Below are positions 5,898-13,109 of a DNA stretch of 15,236 nucleotides, piece after piece. The DNA is from CAYNYF01 sp964401385 (GTDB lineage Bacteria; Planctomycetota; Phycisphaerae; SM23-33): positions 1 through 15,236 of the forward strand of contig CAYNYF010000095.1 in the NCBI GenBank assembly GCA_964401385.1, given 5' to 3'. The position numbers and the translations under genes were made by a program. Below the pieces are notes generated by a model, which saw only the letters and a list, made by a program, of their open reading frames with translations, searched no databases and was not told where the DNA came from. How positions within the stretch are numbered: the first letter of the stretch is position 1; every line of letters begins with the position of its first letter.

Positions 5898-8063
5898 TCA
5901 GCCGTGCCTGTCCCCGGCGGCGAGGGCGGTCTGGTAGAGCTGGCGGTACAGGCGGCAGCGCTCCATCAATTGGTCGTGGGAGCCGACGTCGACGATCCGC
6001 CCGGCCTCCATCACCGCGATCCGCCCGGCCTCGAGGACGGTGGCCAGCCGGTGGGCGACCAGCAGCGTGGTCCGGCCTTTCCGGAACTCGGCCAGGGCCT
6101 GGTGGATTTTGCGCTCGCTGTCGGGGTCAACCTGGCTCATGGCCTCGTCAAAGATCAGGATGGCCGGGTCGCGCAGGATAGCCCGGGCGATGGCCACGCG
6201 CTGCCGTTGTCCGCCGGAGAGGGTCGCGCCGTACTCTCCAACGACTGCGTCGTAGCCGTTTGGGAGTTCGGCGACGAACTCATCGACATACGCCTGCCGG
6301 GCGGCGGATTCGATCTCGTCGCGCCCCGCCCGGCGCTTGCCGTAGGCGATATTATCGGCGATGGAGGCGTTGAACACGACCGCCTCCTGCGTCACTAGGG
6401 CGATCTGCCGGCGAAGCGAGCGCAGGGAGTACTCCTGTATGTCCCTGCCGTCGATCCGGATGACTCCACCGCTGGGCTCCAGCAGCCGCGGGATCAGGGA
6501 CACCAGCGTTGTCTTGCCCGAGCCGTTGGGCCCGACGATCGCCAGCGTCTCGCCGGCGCGGAGCTCGAGGTTGATTCCCTTGAGGGCCGGCTGGGCCGTG
6601 CCGGGATAGCTAAAGGTCACGTCCCGGAAGCTGATGCTCTCGCAGTGGCGGGGCAGTGGCGGGGCCGTCCGGGCATACCGTTCCTGCTTTTGGTCTTGCA
6701 GCTCGAACAGGCGGGCGGCGGCGGCCTCGGCGCGGTGGATTCGGGCCGGCACCTTCGCCAGCTTCCGGACCGGATCGAACAACGCCGCCAGGCAGGCCAT
6801 CAGCGCCAGGAAGTCCCCGGTCCGCATCACGTCCGTGAAGACCCAGTAGCCCGCGACGGCCACGGCGCCCATGGCCGCGGTGATACCCAGCGCCTCCACG
6901 GTCGGGGAGGTGGCGGCGAGGGTGCGGACCATCTTTTTCTGCTGCTTCAGCAACGCTCGGTTGACGCGGAAAAACCGCCGGCGCTCGACACCCTCCATGG
7001 TATAGGCCTTGACGACTCGGATGCCGGTCAGCGTCTCGGCCAGCACCGCCAGCATGCCCGACCAGCTTTGGAGGGCCCGGCTGGAGGCCCGGCGCATGGT
7101 TCGACTGAAGGCCCGAATCAGCAAGAAGGCCGGCGGCCCCGCGACCATGGCCAGCAGCGTCAGTCGTGGGGAGATCCACATTGCCGCGACCAGCGCCCCG
7201 ACCGCTTTCGCCGGCTCCACCAGCGCCCGCCCGAAGAGCGTCTCCTGCCCGCGCGCCAACTGGGCGGTGTCTTGAAGGAAGCGGCTCATGGCGTCGGTGA
7301 CTCCCTTTTCCGAAAAGAAAGTCGTCGGCAGGCGGAGCACGACGTCGTAGTTGTGGCAGCGCAGGTCGACCATCCCCCGCCATACGGCCGAGCCAACGAG
7401 GTACTCCTGGAGGAAGCGGAGAAGGTTGCGCAGGAGCGTCGCCGCGACGACGAAGGCCAGCAGCCACAGCAGAATCCCGAAGCGGTCGCGCTTGGTCGCC
7501 GGTTCGGGGATGGTCTCGGCCACCCGGATGAGGAATCGGTTAAACCAGCGCGAGTACCACGCCCCCTCCCGGCGGTCGAGCGTTACCATTCGAGTGGAGC
7601 GCTGATACGGGTTATATACCCACAGGGAAACCGGGCGCCGCGTGCGGTCGGTGGCGATGTGTCGGGCCAGCGCCGCTCCGCGCAGCAGAAGCGGCTCTGC
7701 TTTCTTCCCGCTCAGGCCGACGAGCCAGTCGTTGGGATTCAGCCGGCCCTCGGCGGGTCTGCCTTTGCCGACCGCCGTAACGTTGAGCACGTGGCTGACG
7801 GGTCTTTCCACTGCCCCATCCAGAACGGTCGTGCCTGGCGGCACCGGCAGCGAAACAACTCGAACGCCGAGCTGGCGCTGCACGGCCGAGTTGAATATCC
7901 ACCCGTGAAGGCCCTCCTTGGAGGTCAGCACCTCCATCGCCGGTACCAGCGCCGCCAGCCCCCCGCCCCAGAGCACCGCGATCAGCACCACGCAGACGAT
8001 TGCCATGGCCAGGCGCCTGCGGTACGGCCATAGATACTTCAGTGATCGTTTGAAGTTTTCCAT
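5898..8063 (-). CDS. MsbA-type ABC exporter (fused permease and ATPase) with PDZ-like extracytoplasmic insert
   Basis: Half-transporter expected to dimerise in the inner membrane and export a lipid or other hydrophobic substrate; the cargo is unknown. At 721 residues it is longer than typical MsbA-like proteins (about 580). Helix 1 is at about 17-43 and helix 2 at about 196-215. Between them lie roughly 150 non-membrane residues, of which about 92-163 read like a PDZ domain (GRPAEGRLNPNDWLVGLSG, then GAALARHI and PVSLWVYNP). The ATPase has Walker A GPNGSGKTT (511-519), Q-loop Q559, signature TLSGGQRQR (614-622), Walker B AILIFDEA (634-641) and H671. The D-loop is SQVD where SALD is usual. All catalytic motifs look intact. 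It lies 86 bases after holB in the same direction; no clear Shine-Dalgarno precedes ATG 8063. It could share a transcript with tmk-holB. Confidence 0.93.
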   Translation of the reverse strand: MENFKRSLKYLWPYRRRLAMAIVCVVLIAVLWGGGLAALVPAMEVLTSKEGLHGWIFNSAVQRQLGVRVVSLPVPPGTTVLDGAVERPVSHVLNVTAVGKGRPAEGRLNPNDWLVGLSGKKAEPLLLRGAALARHIATDRTRRPVSLWVYNPYQRSTRMVTLDRREGAWYSRWFNRFLIRVAETIPEPATKRDRFGILLWLLAFVVAATLLRNLLRFLQEYLVGSAVWRGMVDLRCHNYDVVLRLPTTFFSEKGVTDAMSRFLQDTAQLARGQETLFGRALVEPAKAVGALVAAMWISPRLTLLAMVAGPPAFLLIRAFSRTMRRASSRALQSWSGMLAVLAETLTGIRVVKAYTMEGVERRRFFRVNRALLKQQKKMVRTLAATSPTVEALGITAAMGAVAVAGYWVFTDVMRTGDFLALMACLAALFDPVRKLAKVPARIHRAEAAAARLFELQDQKQERYARTAPPLPRHCESISFRDVTFSYPGTAQPALKGINLELRAGETLAIVGPNGSGKTTLVSLIPRLLEPSGGVIRIDGRDIQEYSLRSLRRQIALVTQEAVVFNASIADNIAYGKRRAGRDEIESAARQAYVDEFVAELPNGYDAVVGEYGATLSGGQRQRVAIARAILRDPAILIFDEAMSQVDPDSERKIHQALAEFRKGRTTLLVAHRLATVLEAGRIAVMEAGRIVDVGSHDQLMERCRLYRQLYQTALAAGDRHG

Positions 8064-8149
8064 CGGCTTATGCGCAAAGCTCGCCAGAGCACCGGGCTAT
8101 AAGGATAACGCCGACTCTCGCGCCCGGCCAGTGACAATCCCGGAGCCGC

Positions 8150-9289
8150 TCACACCTCCAGCGCCGCCGCGGTGGCGCAGGTGACGGCGACGTTGTCCCA
8201 GAGCAGTTTCGGATTGATGTTGCGCCACAGCAGTTGTTCGTAGCGAGAAAGCTGGGCGAGGATATTGGCCAGCGTGGGCGCGTCGAAGCGGGCGGCGATC
8301 TTGCGGACTGCCTGGGCCTGGTCGGCGTGGATCGGCGGCCGGTGAGCCCCGCAAGCGGCGGAGAGGGCGTCGCGGTAGACGCTGGCAATCATCGCCAGGA
8401 TCGTCTGGCCGGCCTGTCGGTTGACCAGCGTGGCGGCCAGTTTCTCGTCGCGTTTTCGCAGACGGGCGGCGTGGCGCTCCATGGCCCGTCTGAGCGTTTC
8501 GGCCAGGTCGCGTTCACTTCCCCCCGAGACGACGGCCAGGCGCCGCAGGAGGTCGCGCTTGAATTCATACAGGTCCTGTTCGGCGAGCTTGCCGGCCAGC
8601 CCGGGCGAGCCGTCGGAAAACGCCGCCCAGAAGGCAGCCTCGGCCGTCTCTACGCCGGCGTCGGCGAGGGCCTTGGCGACGAAATCGGCCGCCAGCCGGC
8701 CGAGGCGCACGACCTGGCAGCGGCTGCGAGTCGTTGGAAGCAGCTCGCCCGGGCTGTGGCAGATCAGGATGATGGTCACCTGCGCGGGCGGCTCTTCCAG
8801 GGTCTTCAGCAGGGCGTTCTGCGCCGGGATGCTCATCAGCTCCGCCTGCCGGACGATGAAGACCTTTCCGCGTCCGCCGGAAGAGGCCAGATAAGCCGGG
8901 GCGATCAGATACTTCCGGATCACCTCGATGCCGAGGCCCTGCATCACGCGGTCGCGGATGTTCTTGTCCTCGTGGTAGCGGGCCAGTTCCTTGTAGACTA
9001 CTTGGAGGTCGGGATTGGTCTCGGCCGATACGGTGCGGCAGGATGGGCAGGCCCCACAGGCCAGTCGGAGGGAGAAGTCTTTGGGAAGCTCCGCCAGCCG
9101 GCCGTTGTTGGGTTGCCGTCGCGGGCGCTCGCACAGCAGCAGTCTTGCGAACTCCACGGCCGTGGTCCGCCGGCCGACGCCTTCCGGGCCCGCCAGGATA
9201 TAGGCGTGCGGCCGGCGCTTGCCCGCCAAGACCCGCTGCAAGTGCGCCAGGGCTGAATCCTGGCCGATAATGTCCAGCAGCTCGGGCAT
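8150..9289 (-). CDS. holB: DNA polymerase III subunit delta' (clamp loader)
   Basis: Subunit of the clamp-loader complex that places the DnaN sliding clamp on primed DNA. From ATG 9289 it has 379 residues. It shows an AAA+ fold starting ELLDIIGQDSALAHL, a Walker A-like GPEGVGRRTT (34-43) in which the catalytic Lys is Arg, as suits a delta' that need not hydrolyse ATP, and four cysteines (C53, C78, C81, C84) forming the usual zinc module. It also has NALLKTLEEPP (158-168) and the SRC arginine-finger motif (189-191). The C-terminal part (about 240-379) is the helical collar region and is divergent. The upstream in-frame extension to 9421 overlaps the end of tmk and has low-complexity composition, so I reject it. 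It is 26 bases downstream of tmk, a common pairing. DnaX-like function is unlikely because of the Walker A change. Confidence 0.92.
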   Translation of the reverse strand: MPELLDIIGQDSALAHLQRVLAGKRRPHAYILAGPEGVGRRTTAVEFARLLLCERPRRQPNNGRLAELPKDFSLRLACGACPSCRTVSAETNPDLQVVYKELARYHEDKNIRDRVMQGLGIEVIRKYLIAPAYLASSGGRGKVFIVRQAELMSIPAQNALLKTLEEPPAQVTIILICHSPGELLPTTRSRCQVVRLGRLAADFVAKALADAGVETAEAAFWAAFSDGSPGLAGKLAEQDLYEFKRDLLRRLAVVSGGSERDLAETLRRAMERHAARLRKRDEKLAATLVNRQAGQTILAMIASVYRDALSAACGAHRPPIHADQAQAVRKIAARFDAPTLANILAQLSRYEQLLWRNINPKLLWDNVAVTCATAAALEV

Positions 9290-9315
9290 CCAACTCTGTG
9301 CGGGCCGGGGCGCTG

Positions 9316-9978
9316 CTACGCCCCATCCGGAAAGGCCCTCTCCAGTTCCGCCAGCACGTCCCGGAAGACCACCTTGGCGTCCCGGTTGGCCCGGACGTCG
9401 GCGACCGGGCGGGGGTAGCATTCATGTAACTGCTTGAAGTTCCGCCGGACCGCCCGGTGGTAAGACAGGTTTCTGGTTTCCATGCGGTCGGTCTTGCCGC
9501 CGGTTCTGTCCTGGCGCTGGCCGGCCCTTTTCAGGCCCACCTCGGCCGGGACGTCCAGGACGATCGTGAGGTCCGGCCAGAGCCCTTCGACGGCGGCCTC
9601 ACCGATCTCGATGATCGTCTCCGCTGCAACCCCGGAGGCCCCCTGGTAGGCCACGGTGGCCGAGATGAAGCGGTCGCAGAGAACGACCTTTCGCGCCTGG
9701 AGGGCGGGTTTGATTTTCTCAGCGACCAGTTGCGACCGGCTGGCCATGAACAGCATCATCTCGCACGTTGCCGTGAGGCGGCGGTTTCCGCGGTCCAGCA
9801 GTATCTCTCGTATCTTGTCGCCCACGGCGGTGCCTCCCGGGTCGCGCACGCACTCCACCTCCGCCCCGAGCGCCGTCAGGTGGTCCCGCAGCAGCGAGAG
9901 CTGGGTGCTCTTTCCCGACCCGTCCGGGCCGTCGAGGACGACGAATTTGCCGGCCAGTTTTTTTGCCAGATCGCTCAT
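9316..9978 (-). CDS. tmk: thymidylate kinase (dTMP kinase)
   Basis: Phosphorylates dTMP to dTDP with ATP, the step leading to dTTP for DNA synthesis. From ATG 9978 the protein has 220 residues, normal for the family. It has P-loop GPDGSGKST (17-25), a DPGGT motif (46-50) where RDPGG replaces the more usual REPGG, the DR-F dTMP-binding motif CDRF (101-104) followed by YQG (111-113), and an Arg-rich lid GQRQDRTGGKTDRMET (153-168). An in-frame upstream ATG would add 46 residues without family resemblance and cross the promoter region, so I did not use it. The gene heads a minus-strand series with holB and the ABC exporter and diverges from dnaN across 230 bases. The Shine-Dalgarno match is weak and a candidate promoter lies very close, so the mRNA leader may be short. 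Confidence 0.95.
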   Translation of the reverse strand: MSDLAKKLAGKFVVLDGPDGSGKSTQLSLLRDHLTALGAEVECVRDPGGTAVGDKIREILLDRGNRRLTATCEMMLFMASRSQLVAEKIKPALQARKVVLCDRFISATVAYQGASGVAAETIIEIGEAAVEGLWPDLTIVLDVPAEVGLKRAGQRQDRTGGKTDRMETRNLSYHRAVRRNFKQLHECYPRPVADVRANRDAKVVFRDVLAELERAFPDGA

Positions 9979-9993
9979 TCTGACCCGGGCAGT

Positions 9994-10022
9994 AGTATGG
10001 CCGGACGGGGGGGCGTTGACAA
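9994..10022 (-). promoter_or_regulatory. candidate promoter of tmk-holB
   Basis: Reading leftward, TTGTCA (10022-10017, 5/6 match) is followed by a 17-base spacer and CATACT (9999-9994, 4/6 match). Transcription would start near 9987, leaving a leader of about ten bases. Hexamer matching is the only evidence. Confidence 0.3.
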
Positions 10023-10078
10023 GGCCCGGCCTGGCCCGGCGGTGCCGCTCCGGCCGGGGCGATATTCCACTTGTCCCC

Positions 10079-10107
10079 TTGCAACCGGCTTGCCGTGTGC
10101 GTATAAG
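10079..10107 (+). promoter_or_regulatory. candidate promoter of dnaN
   Basis: TTGCAA (10079-10084, 4/6 match) lies 17 bases before TATAAG (10102-10107, 5/6 match). Transcription would begin near 10114, about 95 bases before the dnaN ATG. It sits back to back with the tmk promoter candidate in the divergent gap. Confidence 0.4.
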
Positions 10108-10190
10108 GGTCGCCATACGCCGGCATCAGTGCTTGGGAAAATGGCACGGGCAAATGGCCCGGCACGAGGGTGCGTCAGATTCGCTTCGTG

Positions 10191-10200
10191 TGTGGAAAGG
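10191..10200 (+). promoter_or_regulatory. dnaN ribosome-binding site overlapping a near-consensus DnaA box
   Basis: TGTGGAAAGG holds GGAAAGG, eight bases from the ATG at 10209, which fixes the dnaN start. Its first nine bases, read on the minus strand as CTTTCCACA, differ from the relaxed DnaA box by one base. The ribosome-binding role is well supported by spacing; DnaA binding is speculative. Confidence 0.55.
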
Positions 10201-10208
10201 TCCATTCC

Positions 10209-11309
10209 ATGAAGGTGATTGTCCAAACGGCCGCGTTGCAGGAGTCGCTGGCACTGGCGGCGAGCATTGTCTCGGTCCGCACGCCCAAGCCGGTCCTCCA
10301 GTGCGTCAAGCTTTCCGCCAGCGGCAAGACGCTGACGCTGCTGGCGACCGACCTGGAGGTCGGCTGCCGGTACGTGGTCTCGCAGGTGGAGGTGCAGGCG
10401 GAAGGCGAGGCGTTGGTGCCCGTGCAGAAGTTTGCCGACATTGTGCGCGAGTCGGCCGGGGAGCAGACGCTGACGTTGGAGGTGGAGAAGGATACCTGCC
10501 TGATCACCGGCGCGGGGTCGCGCTTCAAGCTGCTCGGCTACGATCCGGGCGAATACCCGGCCGTGGCCGAGTTCGCCGACGCCGGGGACTTTCAGGTTCC
10601 CTCGGAGGTGCTCTCCGTCCTGATTGACCGGACGCTGTTTGCGGCGGCCAGGGCCCACAGCCACTACGCCATCTCCGGCGTCCTGTGGGAGGCGGCCGGC
10701 AAGAAGCTGCAATTGATCGCGACCGACGGTCACCGTCTGGCTTTGGCCAAGGCGCCCCTGGGCAAGGCGGCCGGGCGGGAAGTCTCCTCGATCGTGCCGT
10801 CCAAGCTGATGAACCTGCTCCAGCGGGCGTCCGCTTCGTCCGAGGAGACCGTCGCCGTCAAGGTGACCGAATCACAGATTCTCGTCCGCACCGCCCGGGC
10901 GGTGCTGATCAGCTCGCTCGTCCAGGGCAACTTCCCCAAGTACGCCGACGTGATCCCCCGAGAGTGCAGCCGGAAGGCCACCGTCAACTGCCAGGAATTC
11001 CTGCACCGGCTGCGGCAGGCGGCGCTGCTGACCAACGAGGAATCCCGCGGCGTTCGGCTGTCGTTCCAGCCCGAACAGCTTACGCTGACCAGCCGGGCGC
11101 CCGAGACCGGCGAGGCCGAGATCACCATGCCCGTCAAGTTCACCGGCGAGGCGCTGGAGGTCGCCTTCAACCCCACCTTCGTGATGGACGCGCTGAAGGT
11201 AACCGAGGCCGACGAGGTGACGATAGAGTTCAGCGCGGCCAACAAGCCGGCGCTGCTGAAAGCCGGGGCGGACTTCCTGTACGTGGTGATGCCGGTGGAG
11301 CTGGGATAG
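10209..11309 (+). CDS. dnaN: DNA polymerase III subunit beta (sliding clamp)
   Basis: Ring-forming processivity clamp that tethers DNA polymerase III and other proteins to DNA. The 366 residues equal the Escherichia coli length and span three clamp domains (roughly 1-120, 121-245, 246-366). Recognisable elements are LLATDLEVGCR (44-54), ATDGHRLAL (171-179), GNFPKYADVIP (240-250) and the C-terminal YVVMPVEL (358-365), which contributes to the partner-binding pocket and matches the usual Y-x-x-M-P-M-R-L with V-E instead of M-R. I take the ATG at 10209 because a strong ribosome-binding site precedes it and the protein begins MKVIVQ as beta clamps do; a longer in-frame start at 10170 adds 13 unrelated residues. 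A hairpin terminator follows immediately. The gene diverges from tmk and is followed by dciA. Confidence 0.97.
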   Translation: MKVIVQTAALQESLALAASIVSVRTPKPVLQCVKLSASGKTLTLLATDLEVGCRYVVSQVEVQAEGEALVPVQKFADIVRESAGEQTLTLEVEKDTCLITGAGSRFKLLGYDPGEYPAVAEFADAGDFQVPSEVLSVLIDRTLFAAARAHSHYAISGVLWEAAGKKLQLIATDGHRLALAKAPLGKAAGREVSSIVPSKLMNLLQRASASSEETVAVKVTESQILVRTARAVLISSLVQGNFPKYADVIPRECSRKATVNCQEFLHRLRQAALLTNEESRGVRLSFQPEQLTLTSRAPETGEAEITMPVKFTGEALEVAFNPTFVMDALKVTEADEVTIEFSAANKPALLKAGADFLYVVMPVELG

Positions 11310-11310
11310 T

Positions 11311-11344
11311 CGCGCCTCCGCCGCAGGGCATGGCGGCGCGTTTT
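11311..11344 (+). terminator. probable intrinsic terminator of dnaN
   Basis: One base after the dnaN stop, CGCG (11311-11314) and CCGCC (11318-11322) pair with GGCGG (11332-11336) and CGCG (11337-11340). The two helices are separated by a 3-base bulge on the left and closed by a 9-base loop. TTTT follows at 11341-11344 and more T-rich sequence after that. Termination may be partial, letting some transcripts reach dciA. Confidence 0.5.
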
Positions 11345-11436
11345 GCTGAACTTTTTGCTTCGAATCGGGCGATGGTGTAAACAACGTAAAACGGCTGAGT
11401 GACCCCGGACGAAAATGGAATTTCGGGCAGATTGTC

Positions 11437-11844
11437 ATGGATGAACCTCAACTGCGAAATGTTTGGCAAAATCGCCAGCGGCGTGACTCAATCCGGCCGC
11501 TGTCCGAGCCGCTCGGTTGGCTGATGAAGCACAGGCTTGCCAAGCGCGTCCGCCAGATCGGGCAGCTCGCCGTCGCCTGGGACGAATGCATTCCCGATTT
11601 TATCCGCGAGCACGCCGCCCTGGTGGGCCTCAGCCGGGGAACCCTGACGGTCGCGGTGGATTCGGCCCCGCATCGCTACCTGCTCCAGCAACTCCTGCAA
11701 AACGGGCTGCTTGCGGCAATCCGGGAGCGGTTTCGCTCCGGGGCGCTCAACCGGGTCAAACTGGTCCCGGGCCGGTTCGACGCCCTGAATTTTCCCGAAG
11801 ACGTCCGCCCGGCTTCCGGCGGCCAGCCCAGGGCGGAGGCTTGA
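11437..11844 (+). CDS. dciA: DUF721 (DciA-like) protein, probable DnaB helicase loader
   Basis: DUF721 proteins include DciA, which loads or assists the replicative helicase DnaB in bacteria lacking DnaC/DnaI. The 135-residue protein has the typical layout: a basic N-terminal stretch, then the compact domain (about 25-115) with the conserved Trp in AVAWDECIP (46-54), the GLSRGTLTVAVDSAPHRYLL segment (64-83) matching the family's G-x-L-x-V-x-V-x-S-x-x-W/R-x-x-x-L, and a terminal beta strand NRVKLVPG (105-112). The C-terminal tail (from about 116) is short and proline-rich. It lies 127 bases after dnaN on the same strand, beyond the terminator, a context that fits a replication role. The ATG at 11437 has GGGCAG about seven bases upstream. 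Family assignment is good; the helicase-loader role is inferred from the family. Confidence 0.82.
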   Translation: MDEPQLRNVWQNRQRRDSIRPLSEPLGWLMKHRLAKRVRQIGQLAVAWDECIPDFIREHAALVGLSRGTLTVAVDSAPHRYLLQQLLQNGLLAAIRERFRSGALNRVKLVPGRFDALNFPEDVRPASGGQPRAEA

Positions 11845-11959
11845 CGCCGGCCCACGCTTCCGTCAGAAATAGCTCTTCCCTTTGTCCCCAGCCCCAGGAT
11901 CAGTTGGAATGTCTGGTTTGCCCGGTGGTGAATTGCGCTTTCCGGGTCCGGAGGCGGAT

Positions 11960-12568
11960 TCATTTCTGCTGATTCGAGCTGGATCTCTCGGCCTGTTGCG
12001 CCGCGGCCCCACCGGCCTCGGCCGTGGCGGCGATCTTCAGCGCTTGTTCGACGCTCATGTCCACGGGCTCGACCGCCTCCGGGCGGACGTACACCGTCAA
12101 GCCGCCGAACATGTAGCTCAGGGGCAGGTACACCGACACCTTGCCGCTCTGGCCGGCCGCACGCGGGGACGTCGAGGTCCGAATCCCGAGCAGCTCGATC
12201 TCCGTGCCGGGGATGCGGTAGCGGACGACCTGCCCCATCTTGTTGGCGTCACCGCTGAACAGCCCGATTACGTCCCGGGCGGACTCGTAAATGGTCTTGA
12301 CCACCGGAAGCCGGGCGAACAGCCGCTCCAGCAAACCCAGGGCCCAGCGGAACACCCAAAAGTGCGTCAGCAGTCCGATCAGGTAGATCGCCGTCAGCAC
12401 CACGATCACGCCGGCGCCCACAAACAGCTTCGTTCCGGCGATGCTCTCGAGGCCGCTTCTGGCCAGGCTGTCCAGCTTGCTGATGATCCACCAGATGACG
12501 TACGCCGTCACGACGAACGGGGCCGTGACCACCACGCCGGCCAGGAAGATGCGGAGGTGCTTGTTCAT
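11960..12568 (-). CDS. DUF502 family inner-membrane protein
   Basis: Function is not established for this family. The 202 residues show two membrane helices, about 7-28 and 49-70, with TAPFVVTAYV in the first, as is typical. The soluble part carries the family's hallmark RLPVVKTIYESARDV (86-100), then VVRYRIPG (114-121), and the strand-rich YLPLSYMFGGLTVYV (147-161). The tail from about 182 is low-complexity Ala/Gln/Ser. The ATG at 12568 has AAGGAG with good spacing. It is the last gene of the minus-strand series, 71 bases after the STAS gene, and converges with dciA across a 115-base gap that shows no gene and no clear terminator. Co-transcription with the STAS gene is plausible. Confidence 0.88.
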   Translation of the reverse strand: MNKHLRIFLAGVVVTAPFVVTAYVIWWIISKLDSLARSGLESIAGTKLFVGAGVIVVLTAIYLIGLLTHFWVFRWALGLLERLFARLPVVKTIYESARDVIGLFSGDANKMGQVVRYRIPGTEIELLGIRTSTSPRAAGQSGKVSVYLPLSYMFGGLTVYVRPEAVEPVDMSVEQALKIAATAEAGGAAAQQAERSSSNQQK

Positions 12569-12639
12569 TGCAGCGCTCCTTCAGCGAGTTCACTGGGATG
12601 TGGTGCCCCGGCTGGGGCGCCGCCCTGCCCGGCCCGGGG

Positions 12640-12999
12640 TCAGCCTACGCTGAGACTGGCCATGGCGGATCCCTGGTCGTCATGGAACTCGAAGAGTTTC
12701 TCCATCTGTGAGATCTTGAAGACCTTTCTCAGCTCCGGGCGCAGGCCGGCAATCACCAGCCGGCCCTTGATGAGCTGGGCCTTATTCCGCAGCGCCACCA
12801 GCACGCCCAGCATCGAGGAGGACAGAAACTTGACCCGCGAGAAGTCCAGCAGGATCTTCCGCTGGGCCTGCTGGTCGACCAGCTCGTACAACTGCCGGCT
12901 GATGTCCTCGATGGTCGGGCCGTCGAGCATGGCGCTGTCGGAGAAGTCCACCACGGTCACCCCGGTGATGTTCTGTATGAGCAGTTTCGCTTGGGCCAT
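12640..12999 (-). CDS. STAS-domain protein (anti-sigma-factor antagonist-like)
   Basis: Single STAS domain of 119 residues, the size of SpoIIAA/RsbV-type regulators, which bind an anti-sigma factor or similar partner and are switched by serine phosphorylation. The order of elements is preserved: an N-terminal strand, VTVVDFSD (14-21), LDFSRVKFLSSSMLGVLVAL (51-70) and GRLVIAGLRPELRKVF (79-94). The loop that is usually D-S-S-G-L reads S-S-S-M-L (60-64), keeping candidate phospho-serines at 61 and 62 but losing the Asp and Gly. From memory, planctomycete STAS proteins often show this FLSS form. I take the ATG at 12999; in-frame sequence upstream to 13269 is antisense to the URO-D-like gene and not STAS-like. 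No anti-sigma kinase gene is nearby. Confidence 0.88.
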   Translation of the reverse strand: MAQAKLLIQNITGVTVVDFSDSAMLDGPTIEDISRQLYELVDQQAQRKILLDFSRVKFLSSSMLGVLVALRNKAQLIKGRLVIAGLRPELRKVFKISQMEKLFEFHDDQGSAMASLSVG

Positions 13000-13034
13000 T
13001 TTCCGATCGCCTGGCGAAGTTCTCCGTCGGCGGT

Positions 13035-13064
13035 ATTTTATTCGGCCTCGGCCGGTCGCTCCAA
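13035..13064 (-). promoter_or_regulatory. candidate promoter of the STAS gene
   Basis: Reading leftward, TTGGAG (13064-13059, only 3/6) precedes TAAAAT (13040-13035, 5/6) by 18 bases in the 110-base gap after the URO-D-like gene. Transcription would start near 13028, about 29 bases before the ATG. The -35 match is weak. Confidence 0.28.
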
Positions 13065-13109
13065 ACGGTAAATAGCACGTTCCGGCACCTGCGCCGTGCT
13101 CCGATGAAA

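Noticed and set aside
6645..8033. 462-codon open frame on the plus strand
   Set aside because: It is antisense to the ABC exporter, whose motifs are complete. The translation is rich in Gly, Arg, Gln and His without domain resemblance, as expected from a GC-rich shadow frame.
8234..9256. 340-codon open frame on the plus strand
   Set aside because: Antisense to holB, with no protein-family resemblance.
9290..9421. Longer holB start at 9421
   Set aside because: The added residues overlap the end of tmk and are Pro/Gly/Arg-rich; the family N-terminus begins at 9289.
11845..11959. Possible bidirectional terminator between dciA and DUF502
   Set aside because: Only a TCCGG/CCGGA repeat with a two-base centre is visible; the loop is too tight and no T-run follows.
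12602..12620. GCCCC-GGCT-GGGGC hairpin between the STAS and DUF502 genes as a terminator
   Set aside because: Short stem, no T-run, and it competes with a longer pairing; too weak to list alone.
11882..13075. 397-codon open frame on the plus strand
   Set aside because: Runs antisense through both the DUF502 and STAS genes, which have clear family motifs and ribosome-binding sites.
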